Of a stretch of 49,717 nucleotides of DNA, positions 17,912 to 26,000 are shown piece after piece. The stretch is from an uncultured Flavobacteriales bacterium. GTDB lineage: Bacteria; Bacteroidota; Bacteroidia; Flavobacteriales; Flavobacteriaceae. Every line of letters begins with the position of its first letter. The stretch's first letter is position 1. The position numbers and the translations under genes were made by a program. The stretch is from positions 1 to 49,717 of the forward strand of contig CAJVXR010000002.1 in NCBI GenBank assembly GCA_913009535.1, written 5' to 3'. The notes under the pieces are model-generated. The model searched no databases, was not told the DNA's origin, and saw only the letters and a list, made by a program, of their open reading frames with translations.

Positions 17912-18691
17912 TTAAATCTTAGAAAAAACTTTTTCCATTTTAGTTGTTTGTTCGTTTGCTAACTCTTCATCAACTAATATTCTACCACTATGCTCATCGG
18001 TTATTATTTTTTTTCTAGAACCAATTTCCATAATAATTTGTGGTGGTATTGTAAAATAAGATCCACCGGCAGCCCCTCTTTCTATCGGAACTACAGCAAG
18101 TCCATTCTTAACATTATTTCTTATTCTTGTATAAGCTGAAACTAATCTTTCTTCAATATCTTTTTTGCATTTATCAGATTTGATAAGCAAAGCTTCTTCT
18201 TCCTTTTTTGTCTCCTCAAGGATAGTATTTAATTCACTTTTCTTGTGTTTTAAGTGTTTTTTTCTCTCTGATAATTTCAATTTAGCTTCATCAATCACCT
18301 CATTTTTATGTTCAATTTTAGCAAAAAATTCCTTTATGTTTTTTTCCGCTAACTGTATTTCTAATTCTTGAAACTCAGTTTCTTTAGTTATCGAATTAAA
18401 CTCGCGATTATTTCGAACATTTTTTTGTTGTTCTGTATATTTTTTTATTAAAACTTTAGCTTCTTCCATAAGATTTTTTTTCATCTTAATCTGCTCGTTT
18501 ATTGTGTCAACTGAATCGGTTAACTTCCCTAGTCTTGTAGTAAGGCCAGCAACTTCATCTTCTAAATCCTGAACCTCTAATGGAAGCTCTCCTCTTACGC
18601 TTCTAATAGTATCAACTCTTGAATCAATTAATTGCAAATCGTATAAAGCTCTTAATTTATTTTCTACTGTGATTTCTTTCTTTTTTGCCAT
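17912..18691 (-). CDS. Coiled-coil protein with degenerate C4 zinc-ribbon domain
   Basis: A 259-residue cytoplasmic protein with a long charged coiled coil (about 40-180) and a C-terminal domain aligned with the C4-type zinc ribbon family (zf-RING_7): RGAAGGSYFTIPPQ at 205-218 and TDEHSGRILVD at 231-241. In the usual family these read RGxCxGC...IPPQ and CxxCGRIL. Here the four Cys positions are Ala208, Ser211, Asp232 and Ser235, so no zinc can be held in the normal way. It follows the NIF3-like gene after 2 bp, the same pairing as in many bacteria. Function unknown. Confidence 0.88.
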   Translation of the reverse strand: MAKKKEITVENKLRALYDLQLIDSRVDTIRSVRGELPLEVQDLEDEVAGLTTRLGKLTDSVDTINEQIKMKKNLMEEAKVLIKKYTEQQKNVRNNREFNSITKETEFQELEIQLAEKNIKEFFAKIEHKNEVIDEAKLKLSERKKHLKHKKSELNTILEETKKEEEALLIKSDKCKKDIEERLVSAYTRIRNNVKNGLAVVPIERGAAGGSYFTIPPQIIMEIGSRKKIITDEHSGRILVDEELANEQTTKMEKVFSKI

Positions 18692-18693
18692 GG

Positions 18694-19788
18694 TTAACTA
18701 TATTTTACTGGATTACTATTAGTTTCTGTTAAAACGATTGCAAAATTAGTAATTTTTTCTGTAAGAAAAGTATGTATTACGTTTTTTGTGTATTGTTCAC
18801 TTTCGTAATGTCCAATATCTGTTAATAATATTTTTTTATCAGCCTTAAAAAAATCATGATATTTTAAATCTGAAGTTATATATGCATCTGCCTTTGAATT
18901 AATTGCATTATCAATAGCAAAACTTCCTGAACCTCCCAAAACTGCTACTGTTTTAATTTTTTTGCCTATAAATTCAGAGTGTCTAACTAGTTTTGTATTC
19001 ATTTTATTTTTTAAGTGACTTATGAATTTTTCTTCATCCATACTTTTATTCAGCTTACCAATCATTCCTAATCCAATATTTTGATTAATGTTATCTAATG
19101 AAATTATTTCATAAGCAAATTCATCATATGGATGATTTATTTTTAAAGCACTTAAAATTTCAGTTTCTTTATGCATTGGAAATGTAAAAGAGATTTTAAC
19201 CTCTTTAACTTCTGTTTGAATACCTTTAATTCCTATGACTGGTTTTGATCTTTCATTTCCTCTAAAAGTTCCAATTCCATTAACTGCAAAACTACACTCA
19301 TCGTAATTACCAATTGTTCCTGCACCTGAATTAAACAATTTAGTTTTTATGGCTTCTAGATTTTTGCTTGGCATGTAGGTTGTTATTTTTTTTATTGTAC
19401 CTTTTTTTGGAACTAAAATCTTACTGTCTTGCAATTCAAGTTTATCACATATTATTTTATTTACTCCAACAATCGAGTTATCCATTGCAGTGTGAATTGC
19501 AATAATTGAAATCTTATTTTTGATACACTTATTTACAATCCTTTCAACATAATTTTTATTCGTTAGTTTTTTTAGTCCATCAAAAATTATCGGGTGAAAA
19601 CTTACAATTACATTACATTTTTTTTGAATAGCTTCATTCACGACACTTTCAATTGTATCTAAGCAAACAATTATTCCATTTACTTTATATTGATCATCTC
19701 CAACTATAAGCCCTACATTGTCATAGTCTTCAGCATAACAAAATGGATACTTGTCGTTAAGTATTTTAATTATATCTTTTACAATCAT
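18694..19788 (-). CDS. NIF3-like dinuclear metal centre protein (YqfO type)
   Basis: A 364-residue member of the Nif3/GTP cyclohydrolase I type 2 family. Metal-site residues are visible: His65 (SFHPIIF), His99 and Asp103 (IAIHTAMDN), and near the C terminus His327 and Glu331 (GHYESEQ). Residues about 125-235 form the extra PII/CutA-like insert seen in the longer YqfO type. Proteins of this family form toroidal hexamers; the substrate is not established. First gene of a two-gene unit ended by the terminator at 17864-17889; divergent from lpxK with a 45-bp gap. Confidence 0.93.
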   Translation of the reverse strand: MIVKDIIKILNDKYPFCYAEDYDNVGLIVGDDQYKVNGIIVCLDTIESVVNEAIQKKCNVIVSFHPIIFDGLKKLTNKNYVERIVNKCIKNKISIIAIHTAMDNSIVGVNKIICDKLELQDSKILVPKKGTIKKITTYMPSKNLEAIKTKLFNSGAGTIGNYDECSFAVNGIGTFRGNERSKPVIGIKGIQTEVKEVKISFTFPMHKETEILSALKINHPYDEFAYEIISLDNINQNIGLGMIGKLNKSMDEEKFISHLKNKMNTKLVRHSEFIGKKIKTVAVLGGSGSFAIDNAINSKADAYITSDLKYHDFFKADKKILLTDIGHYESEQYTKNVIHTFLTEKITNFAIVLTETNSNPVKYS

Positions 19789-19807
19789 TTCTTTTTGTAT
19801 TTATTAT

Positions 19808-19815
19808 CAAAGATA
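19808..19815 (-). promoter_or_regulatory. -7 element for the NIF3-like gene
   Basis: TATCTTTG on the minus strand, an exact TAnnTTTG core, 19 nt before the ATG. On the other strand TACTTTAG at 19822-19829, 4 nt before the lpxK start, is a one-mismatch version that could serve lpxK. Confidence 0.55.
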
Positions 19816-19833
19816 AATAATTACTTTAGTTGG

Positions 19834-20835
19834 ATGAAATTGATAAGAAAGTTCTTGTTTTTTATTTCCCCTTTGTATTATATGGTTTCTTTTATTAGAA
19901 ACTTATTGTATGATACTTCTCTACTTAAAACAACTAAGTTTAATCTACCAGTAATAGGAATTGGTAATTTAGCGATAGGTGGTACCGGTAAGTCTCCCAT
20001 GATTGAGTATTTGATAAATTTACTTTCTAACGAATTTGATATAGCTACTTTAAGTAGAGGCTACGGTAGAAAAACAAATACTTTTAAAATTGCTACCAAA
20101 GATTCATCTCATTTTGATATTGGAGATGAACCACTTCAGTTTTACAATAAATATGATAATTTAATTGTTTCTGTTGATAATAATAGAGTTAATGGGATTA
20201 AAAATTTACTACAAATATCCACCCCTCCTGAAGTAATTCTATTAGATGATTCTTACCAACACAGAAAATTAATTCCAGGTTTATCAATTTTATTATCTGA
20301 TTATAGTAATCCTTATTACGACGATTATATTTTGCCATTTGGAGATTTAAGAGAGCCTCGTTCCTCTAGTAAAAGAGCAGATATAGTAATTGTAACGAAA
20401 TGTCCTAATAATTTATCTAGTAGTAAAAAACTTGATATAAAATCAAAGCTTCAATTAAAAGTAAGTCAAAAATTATTCTTCAGCTCTGTTGATTATTCTA
20501 AAAATGTATTTATTGGAAGCAAAAACGTAGAGTTTATAAATTTCATCACCCAAAAATTTACTTTAGTTACTGGGCTCGCTAACTCAAATCACTTAGTGAA
20601 TTATTTGTCTGAAAACAATTGTGATTTTAATCACATTAAATTTAAAGATCATTACAATTATAAACCCAAAGATTTAGATAATATTGATATTAATGGAAAT
20701 ATTCTAACAACAGAAAAAGATTATGCAAAATTAGTTGATAAATTTCCTAAAAGAAATATCTATTACTTACCTATTAAAGTAGTTGTTGATTCTAAACAAG
20801 AATTCGACAAAATAATTCTTAATTATTGTAGATAA
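19834..20835 (+). CDS. lpxK: Tetraacyldisaccharide 4'-kinase
   Basis: Phosphorylates the 4' position of the lipid A disaccharide at the inner membrane. I chose the ATG at 19834 (333 residues) because it gives the family N terminus: a basic-hydrophobic membrane-associated helix, then the P-loop-like GIGNLAIGGTGKSP at 42-55, followed by LSRGYGRK, GDEP and LLDDSYQHRKL. The frame stays open upstream into the divergent NIF3-like gene, but that part has no support. It ends 1 bp before the convergent lipA stop. It indicates a Gram-negative outer membrane with lipid A. Confidence 0.95.
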   Translation: MKLIRKFLFFISPLYYMVSFIRNLLYDTSLLKTTKFNLPVIGIGNLAIGGTGKSPMIEYLINLLSNEFDIATLSRGYGRKTNTFKIATKDSSHFDIGDEPLQFYNKYDNLIVSVDNNRVNGIKNLLQISTPPEVILLDDSYQHRKLIPGLSILLSDYSNPYYDDYILPFGDLREPRSSSKRADIVIVTKCPNNLSSSKKLDIKSKLQLKVSQKLFFSSVDYSKNVFIGSKNVEFINFITQKFTLVTGLANSNHLVNYLSENNCDFNHIKFKDHYNYKPKDLDNIDINGNILTTEKDYAKLVDKFPKRNIYYLPIKVVVDSKQEFDKIILNYCR

Positions 20836-21714
20836 TTAATTAATATGTTTTTGAGCTTTATAGGAAGATCTTACTAATGCACTACTTTCTACGTGTTTAA
20901 AACCTAAGCTTAAACCTATATTTCTATATTCATCAAATTCGTCTGGAGTTACAAATCTTTTTACACTTAAGTGTTTTTTACTTGGCTGTAAGTACTGGCC
21001 AATTGTTACAACATCGACATTAGCTTTTTTTAAATCATGTAAAGTTTCTATAACCTCTTCTTTAGTTTCTCCTAGTCCTAGCATAATTCCTGATTTTGTC
21101 CTTCTTTGTCCTTGATCTTTCATATACTTTAATACCTTCAAGCTTTTTTCATATTTGGCTTGGATTCTAACTTCTCTAGTCAATCTTTTTACGGTTTCAA
21201 TATTGTGAGATATAACTTCTGGTTTTGCAGCTATTAACCTATCAATATGTCTTTCTATTCCTTGGAAATCTGGTATTAATGTCTCTAATGTAGTTCCTGG
21301 ATTCATTCTTCTTATAGCCTCTATAGTTTCAACCCACATAAGACTGCCCATGTCTTTCAAGTCATCTCTGTCAACACTAGTGATAACTGCATGCTTTATG
21401 TTCATGATTTTTATTGATCTTGCAACCTTTTCTGGTTCTGACCAGTCTAACGATTCAGGTCTACCAGTCTTTACTCCACAAAATCCACATGATCTTGTGC
21501 AAATATTTCCTAAAATCATAAAGGTAGCAGTTCCTTCTCCCCAACACTCACCCATGTTAGGGCAGCTACCAGAAGCGCAAATAGTATTAAGTTTGTACTT
21601 ATCTACTAGCCCTCTTAATTCAGTGTATTTTTGACCAGTTGGTAGTTTAACCCTTAACCATTTAGGCTTGGGTAATATTGACTGAAATTTTGTTGTTGTT
21701 TTAATGCTTTCCAT
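20836..21714 (-). CDS. lipA: Lipoyl synthase
   Basis: Radical SAM enzyme that inserts two sulfurs into octanoyl groups on lipoyl domains. Both clusters are visible in the 292 residues: the auxiliary cluster Cys46, Cys51 and Cys57 (CASGSCPNMGEC) and the radical SAM Cys72, Cys76 and Cys79 (CTRSCGFC). Later family motifs include TSVDRDDL, HNIETV and MLGLGE. A C-terminal Ser of the RSSY type (LVRSSYKA) is the third ligand region of the auxiliary cluster. It has its own -7 element just 10 nt before the ATG. Confidence 0.97.
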   Translation of the reverse strand: MESIKTTTKFQSILPKPKWLRVKLPTGQKYTELRGLVDKYKLNTICASGSCPNMGECWGEGTATFMILGNICTRSCGFCGVKTGRPESLDWSEPEKVARSIKIMNIKHAVITSVDRDDLKDMGSLMWVETIEAIRRMNPGTTLETLIPDFQGIERHIDRLIAAKPEVISHNIETVKRLTREVRIQAKYEKSLKVLKYMKDQGQRRTKSGIMLGLGETKEEVIETLHDLKKANVDVVTIGQYLQPSKKHLSVKRFVTPDEFDEYRNIGLSLGFKHVESSALVRSSYKAQKHIN

Positions 21715-21724
21715 AAATTATCCT

Positions 21725-21732
21725 CAAAGATA
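21725..21732 (-). promoter_or_regulatory. -7 element for lipA
   Basis: TATCTTTG on the minus strand, 10 nt before the lipA ATG and 21 nt after the stop of the upstream transporter gene. If used, the 5' leader would be only a few nucleotides. Confidence 0.6.
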
Positions 21733-21753
21733 TGAATTAAGTCAAATAAATAA

Positions 21754-22968
21754 CTATAATATTGATAAATACCACACTCCAAAACCTAATAAAAATATTA
21801 TTCCAAGTATACTTAATAAGTGCATTATTTTTGATGGTCTATACTTTTTTGGGGTATATGAACTGCTGATCAATATGTAATTTATTATAGCGTAGAAAGG
21901 AGCTGTTATAAATGACACTATTGTTGCGATTTTAACTAGAGCGCCCATTTCTGATATAAAATTAAAAAATATAAAAATAGTACCTAGTATAAGAACTATT
22001 AGCCAAAATAGGTATCCGTTTTTAAATTCTTTATTAAAAATTAACTGAGTGGCTTTATCCATTGATCTTGGCGAAGCATCTAAAGTTGTTATCGTTGTAC
22101 TAAACATTGTAGTGAATGTGGCTAAGCCTATTATTATATACGCCCAGGATCCAAAGTTCGAGGTATACATCTCAATTAATTGGTTTGCAAATACACTAGC
22201 TGAGTTACTGAAACTTAAATTATTGTTATTCATTACAAAATAGCCAAGTAGCATAAAACTAATTCCTAAGATAATAGTTCCTAAATAGCCTATATTAAAA
22301 TCAAATAAAGTAGTTTGCATTTTTTGTCTTCCATCTGTCTTTTTCTTTTCAATTGTCCATAATGAATGCCAGACAGAAATATCAAGTGGGGCAGGCATCC
22401 AGCCCATAAAAGCTATCAAGAAAATAATTTCACTATTATTTTTGGGCAATACTTGAGAATAATCAATTTCATATGTAAAATTATTAAATGCTAATATTGT
22501 AGCAAAGACAGTGCTAATAGCTAATATTAAAATTACAATCTTAATCATCCTATCCAGCATTTTATATTTTCCAAAATATAAAAGGATAGCGCATAGAGAT
22601 AAGATTATGATTGTCCAAACTTCAACGCTTATTATATTATTGGTTAAAGAGCTTGCAATACCAGCCGTAACTATAGTAACAGCAGTTTGAATTGTAAACA
22701 TTGTAGCAAATGAAATGAGGATATAAATTCTTAAAATATTTTTACCCAATTTTTTGTAACCTTCCAATAGGCTTTCTCCAGTCGCATTAGCATAACGCGG
22801 ACCGTATTGGAAGAAAGGAAACTTAAATAAATTAACTAATAATAATGCCCATATCAAACCAATACCAAAATCTGCACCAGCTCTTGTTGATTGAACCAAA
22901 TGTGAAACACCAATTGCAGCACCTGCAAATAGGATACCTGGACCTAATTTTTTTACAAAACCAAACAT
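21754..22968 (-). CDS. Nramp-family-like membrane transporter with altered metal-site motifs
   Basis: A 404-residue protein with about 11 transmembrane segments and the LeuT-like layout of the Nramp family (GPGILFAGAAIG near the N terminus, QYGPRYANATGE in the TM2 region). Canonical Nramps bind Mn2+/Fe2+ with DPGN in TM1 and MPH in TM6. Here TM1 reads GAAIGVSH at 16-23 with no DPGN, and TM6 reads GWMPAPLD at 189-196, so the His of MPH is Ala. Similar variants occur across Bacteroidota in my recollection. The cargo is therefore uncertain: a divalent metal, Mg2+ or something else. nqrM ends 7 bp upstream, which points to a shared transcript. Confidence 0.82.
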   Translation of the reverse strand: MFGFVKKLGPGILFAGAAIGVSHLVQSTRAGADFGIGLIWALLLVNLFKFPFFQYGPRYANATGESLLEGYKKLGKNILRIYILISFATMFTIQTAVTIVTAGIASSLTNNIISVEVWTIIILSLCAILLYFGKYKMLDRMIKIVILILAISTVFATILAFNNFTYEIDYSQVLPKNNSEIIFLIAFMGWMPAPLDISVWHSLWTIEKKKTDGRQKMQTTLFDFNIGYLGTIILGISFMLLGYFVMNNNNLSFSNSASVFANQLIEMYTSNFGSWAYIIIGLATFTTMFSTTITTLDASPRSMDKATQLIFNKEFKNGYLFWLIVLILGTIFIFFNFISEMGALVKIATIVSFITAPFYAIINYILISSSYTPKKYRPSKIMHLLSILGIIFLLGFGVWYLSIL

Positions 22969-22975
22969 AGATCAA

Positions 22976-23170
22976 TTATTCTGATGAACAGTCTTTAAAC
23001 TCTTCAGGAAGTTTTCCACAGTAGCCACAAGGATCATTATTTTTATTTAACATAGGATTTTGACTAGCACATGTGCCTGAAAATTCTCCATCCTTTTTAG
23101 CCCATATTTTAATACTAATTCCAAGGACCGCTAAGCCCATAAAAATTATTGTAATTAAAATTAATCCCAT
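22976..23170 (-). CDS. nqrM: Na+-NQR maturation protein NqrM (DUF539-like)
   Basis: A 64-residue protein with one N-terminal transmembrane helix (about 2-22) and a short Cys-rich tail: Cys34 in GEFSGTC, Cys48 and Cys51 in CGYCG, Cys61 near the end. This matches the NqrM plan of one helix followed by four Cys; in Vibrio NqrM is needed to place iron in the NqrD/NqrE centre. In this genome it lies 13 kb from the nqr operon and 7 bp upstream of an Nramp-like transporter. The tail differs from the proteobacterial version (the CGGL segment is absent), so the name rests on architecture, Cys pattern and phylum recollection. Confidence 0.75.
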   Translation of the reverse strand: MGLILITIIFMGLAVLGISIKIWAKKDGEFSGTCASQNPMLNKNNDPCGYCGKLPEEFKDCSSE

Positions 23171-23250
23171 AGTTCTATAATTATTTAGTAGCTTATTGCT
23201 ATCTAATTTGTTGTTCTTTGTTTTTTAATGATTAGTGATCTAAAAGTAAG

Positions 23251-24258
23251 TTATATAATATTCACTTCATTTTCCAACTTTATATCAAAAATAAATTGAA
23301 TAGCTTTCTCAATACTTAAGGAAAATTCAAGGATCTCTTTTCCTGTTGCGTTACCATAATTCACCAATACGAGTGCTTGATTTTTATGTACCCCATAGTC
23401 CTTTATTCTTTTACCTTTAAACCCAGCTTTTTCAATTAGCCATCCAGCAGGAATTTTATAATTTTCATTTGATATTTTATAATTAGGAATATCATTGAAG
23501 TTAAGTTTTAACTTTTCTAGTTGTTTCTTTTTAATTATGGGGTTTTTAAAAAAACTCCCACTATTTCCTATTTTTTCAGGATCTGGTAATTTTTCTTTTC
23601 TTATTTGAGTTACAATATTAGCGATATCACTTATTTTAGGTTTTACTATACCTAATGATTTTAGTTTTTCATTTATGGAACCATAATCAACTTTTAACTT
23701 ATGATTATCGTGGGTTAATTTTAATTTTACACTTAATATAATATAATTTTTATTTTTCTTAAAAATTGAATTTCTATATTCAAACTGACAATCAACTTTA
23801 GAAAATTCTGCAATTTCATTTGTCTTAATATTAAGTACTTCACAAGAAATAAATACATCCTTTAATTCAACTCCATAGGCGCCTATATTTTGAATTGGTG
23901 CTGCACCTGTGTTTCCAGGAATTAATGATAGGTTTTCAATTCCTCCAAGATTATTTTTCAAACACCATTTAACAGCTTCGTCCCAGTTCTCTCCTGCTTT
24001 TATATTTACTTCTGTATAGTTGTTATCTAATTTTTTAGAGTTAATACCTTTTATGTTTAAATGTATTACTAACCCTTCAATATTTTTTGTAATTAAGATG
24101 TTACTACCACCGCCAATAAATACCTTTTCTTTTGTCTCATTTGAAGATATAATTTTTTTTAATTCGTTTATTGATGAGACGCTAGTGAACTGATTTGCTA
24201 TAGCATCAACTCCAAAAGTATTATGGTTGATTAAAGAAAAATTATTTATAATTTTCAT
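23251..24258 (-). CDS. murB: UDP-N-acetylmuramate dehydrogenase
   Basis: FAD enzyme that reduces UDP-GlcNAc-enolpyruvate to UDP-MurNAc in peptidoglycan synthesis. The 335 residues are of the E. coli type I. FAD-binding GGGSNILI at 49-56 and IPGNTGAAPIQNIGAYG at 113-129 are clear, along with Arg162 in YRNSIFK, the proton-donor Ser235 in GNSGSFFKNP, and a C-terminal E-x-E-V. The ATG overlaps the last base of the aminotransferase stop (TAATG), so the two are coupled. Confidence 0.96.
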   Translation of the reverse strand: MKIINNFSLINHNTFGVDAIANQFTSVSSINELKKIISSNETKEKVFIGGGSNILITKNIEGLVIHLNIKGINSKKLDNNYTEVNIKAGENWDEAVKWCLKNNLGGIENLSLIPGNTGAAPIQNIGAYGVELKDVFISCEVLNIKTNEIAEFSKVDCQFEYRNSIFKKNKNYIILSVKLKLTHDNHKLKVDYGSINEKLKSLGIVKPKISDIANIVTQIRKEKLPDPEKIGNSGSFFKNPIIKKKQLEKLKLNFNDIPNYKISNENYKIPAGWLIEKAGFKGKRIKDYGVHKNQALVLVNYGNATGKEILEFSLSIEKAIQFIFDIKLENEVNII

Positions 24259-25448
24259 TAGCTATTGTATTTTTCTAAAGCTTTCTTTAGAATTTGGGTT
24301 GAAGTTTTTAAATCCTTCTCATTTAATACATATGCAATTCTTATTTGATTTTTACCTAAACCTTCAGTGGAATAAAATCCTTCTGCAGGTGCAACCATAA
24401 TGGTTTCATTATCAAGATTAAATTTTTCTAACATCCATCGAGCAAAGTCACTAGCATCATCTACTGGCAGTTCAACAACACAGTAAAATGCACCTTTAGG
24501 AGTGGCAACCTTTAATCCATCAATTTTTCTAAGTTCATAAATTAATAAATCTCTTCTTGAGACATATTTTTCATTAATTTCTTCAAAATAACTTTGAGGA
24601 GTTTCAAGAGCAGCTTCACTTGCAATTTGAGCATAAGTTGGAGGGGATAATCTAGATTGTGCGAATTTCAAAACTGTTTTAATCACACTTTCATTTTTGC
24701 TAACCACACAACCTATTCTAGCACCACACATACTATACCTTTTAGAAACACTATCTATCATTATAGCGTTCTGTGATATTGAGCTTTCTTCCATTATAGA
24801 GTAGTGTGAATATCCATCGTAAGTAAATTCTCTATATACTTCATCAGAAATTAGAAATAAATCGTGCTTTTTGACAATTTTAACTAATTTTTTTATTTCT
24901 TGTTTTGAGTAAAGATATCCAGTAGGATTATTTGGATTACAGATTAAAATAGCCTTAGTTTTTTTTGTTATTAATTTTTCAAAATCTTCAATAGGAGGTA
25001 ATGAAAAATCATCTTCTATAGTAGAAACTACTGGTACAATTTTCAAGCTATTAGCCACTGAAAATCCATTGTAATTAGCATAGAAGGGTTCAGGGACTAT
25101 TAGTTCATCATCCTTATCCATAATACTCCCAAAAGTGAATAAAAGGGCTTCACTAGCTCCACTAGTGACTATTATTTCTTTAGAATTAACATTTATATTT
25201 TTTGTATCATAGTACTTACTTAATTTACTTCGATACTGTTCTGACCCTTCAGACCTTGAATATGCTAAGACCTTAATATCATTATTTTTTACGGCGTCCA
25301 GTGCTATTTTTGGGGTTTCGATATCAGGTTGACCAATATTTAACTGATATACCTTGACACCTCTTTTTTTTGCATCTTCAGCGAAGGGAACTAATTTTCT
25401 TATCGGAGATTCTGGCATTAAAATACCTTTATTTGAAATTTTCGGCAT
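24258..25448 (-). CDS. Class I aminotransferase, aspartate-aminotransferase-like
   Basis: A 396-residue fold-type I PLP enzyme. Visible residues: NIGQPD at 37-42, SGASEAL near 96-102, NPNNPTG at 171-177, Asp202 and Tyr205 in SDEVYRE, the PLP Lys236 in SVSKRYS, and Arg244 in CGARIG. This looks like the I-gamma/AspC group that transaminates aspartate, alanine or aromatic amino acids; the exact specificity cannot be read. It lies between a DUF1573 gene (11 bp upstream) and murB (1-bp overlap downstream). Confidence 0.92.
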   Translation of the reverse strand: MPKISNKGILMPESPIRKLVPFAEDAKKRGVKVYQLNIGQPDIETPKIALDAVKNNDIKVLAYSRSEGSEQYRSKLSKYYDTKNINVNSKEIIVTSGASEALLFTFGSIMDKDDELIVPEPFYANYNGFSVANSLKIVPVVSTIEDDFSLPPIEDFEKLITKKTKAILICNPNNPTGYLYSKQEIKKLVKIVKKHDLFLISDEVYREFTYDGYSHYSIMEESSISQNAIMIDSVSKRYSMCGARIGCVVSKNESVIKTVLKFAQSRLSPPTYAQIASEAALETPQSYFEEINEKYVSRRDLLIYELRKIDGLKVATPKGAFYCVVELPVDDASDFARWMLEKFNLDNETIMVAPAEGFYSTEGLGKNQIRIAYVLNEKDLKTSTQILKKALEKYNS

Positions 25449-25459
25449 TAAATTATTAT

Positions 25460-25888
25460 TTAAAATTCTTCAACAATACTTTTAGGTTTTTTTTTGGCAA
25501 TAACTGCTTTTGAGTTGTCTTCAACTTTACCTTTTATCGTTAGTAATACTGTTGGGTTTGTAGCATTTGAACCAACAGAAATTGTTTTTTTAAAGGGCAT
25601 TACTCTTCTAGTGTCATATTTCACTTCAATCTCTCCATTTTTACCTGGTAAAATAGGTTTTGCTGGTTTTTTTGGAATTGTACAGCCACATGAAGCTTTA
25701 ACATTAGTGATGATTAGCGGCGAATCACCAGTATTAGTGAATTTAAAAACTCTAACTCCATCTGCACCTTTTTCTATAGTTCCGTAATCAATCACATAGG
25801 ACTCAAATTCAATTTGAGCTCCATTATTTTGTGCATAAACAGTTAAATTTATTACGACTACACAAATTATTAATATTAAGTTTTTCAT
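25460..25888 (-). CDS. DUF1573 secreted protein
   Basis: A 142-residue exported protein: signal peptide with hydrophobic stretch about 3-17 and cleavage after YAQ near 20, then one DUF1573 domain with the typical DYGTIEKGADGVRVFKFTN and SCGCTIP segments (a single immunoglobulin/ASH-like beta sandwich), and a short basic tail. DUF1573 proteins are numerous in Bacteroidota and have no firm function. It leads the DUF1573-aminotransferase-murB unit, and the 112-bp gap upstream is shared with divergent valS. Confidence 0.9.
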   Translation of the reverse strand: MKNLILIICVVVINLTVYAQNNGAQIEFESYVIDYGTIEKGADGVRVFKFTNTGDSPLIITNVKASCGCTIPKKPAKPILPGKNGEIEVKYDTRRVMPFKKTISVGSNATNPTVLLTIKGKVEDNSKAVIAKKKPKSIVEEF

Positions 25889-25965
25889 TAAATTTAGTTT
25901 TTATTTTTTTTAAGTAAATTAAGGAGATAAATATAATTATTATTCCTTAGATAAAGAAATATAAG

Positions 25966-25973
25966 TACTTTTG
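25966..25973 (+). promoter_or_regulatory. -7 element for valS
   Basis: TACTTTTG is an exact TAnnTTTG core 27 nt before the valS ATG. Confidence 0.5.
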
Positions 25974-26000
25974 TAAATCAATTTATAATTTATATTAATT

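Noticed and set aside
19690..19833. Upstream extension of lpxK into the divergent NIF3-like gene
   Set aside because: The added 48 residues overlap the other gene and both predicted promoters and are not part of LpxK; ATG at 19834 gives the family N terminus.
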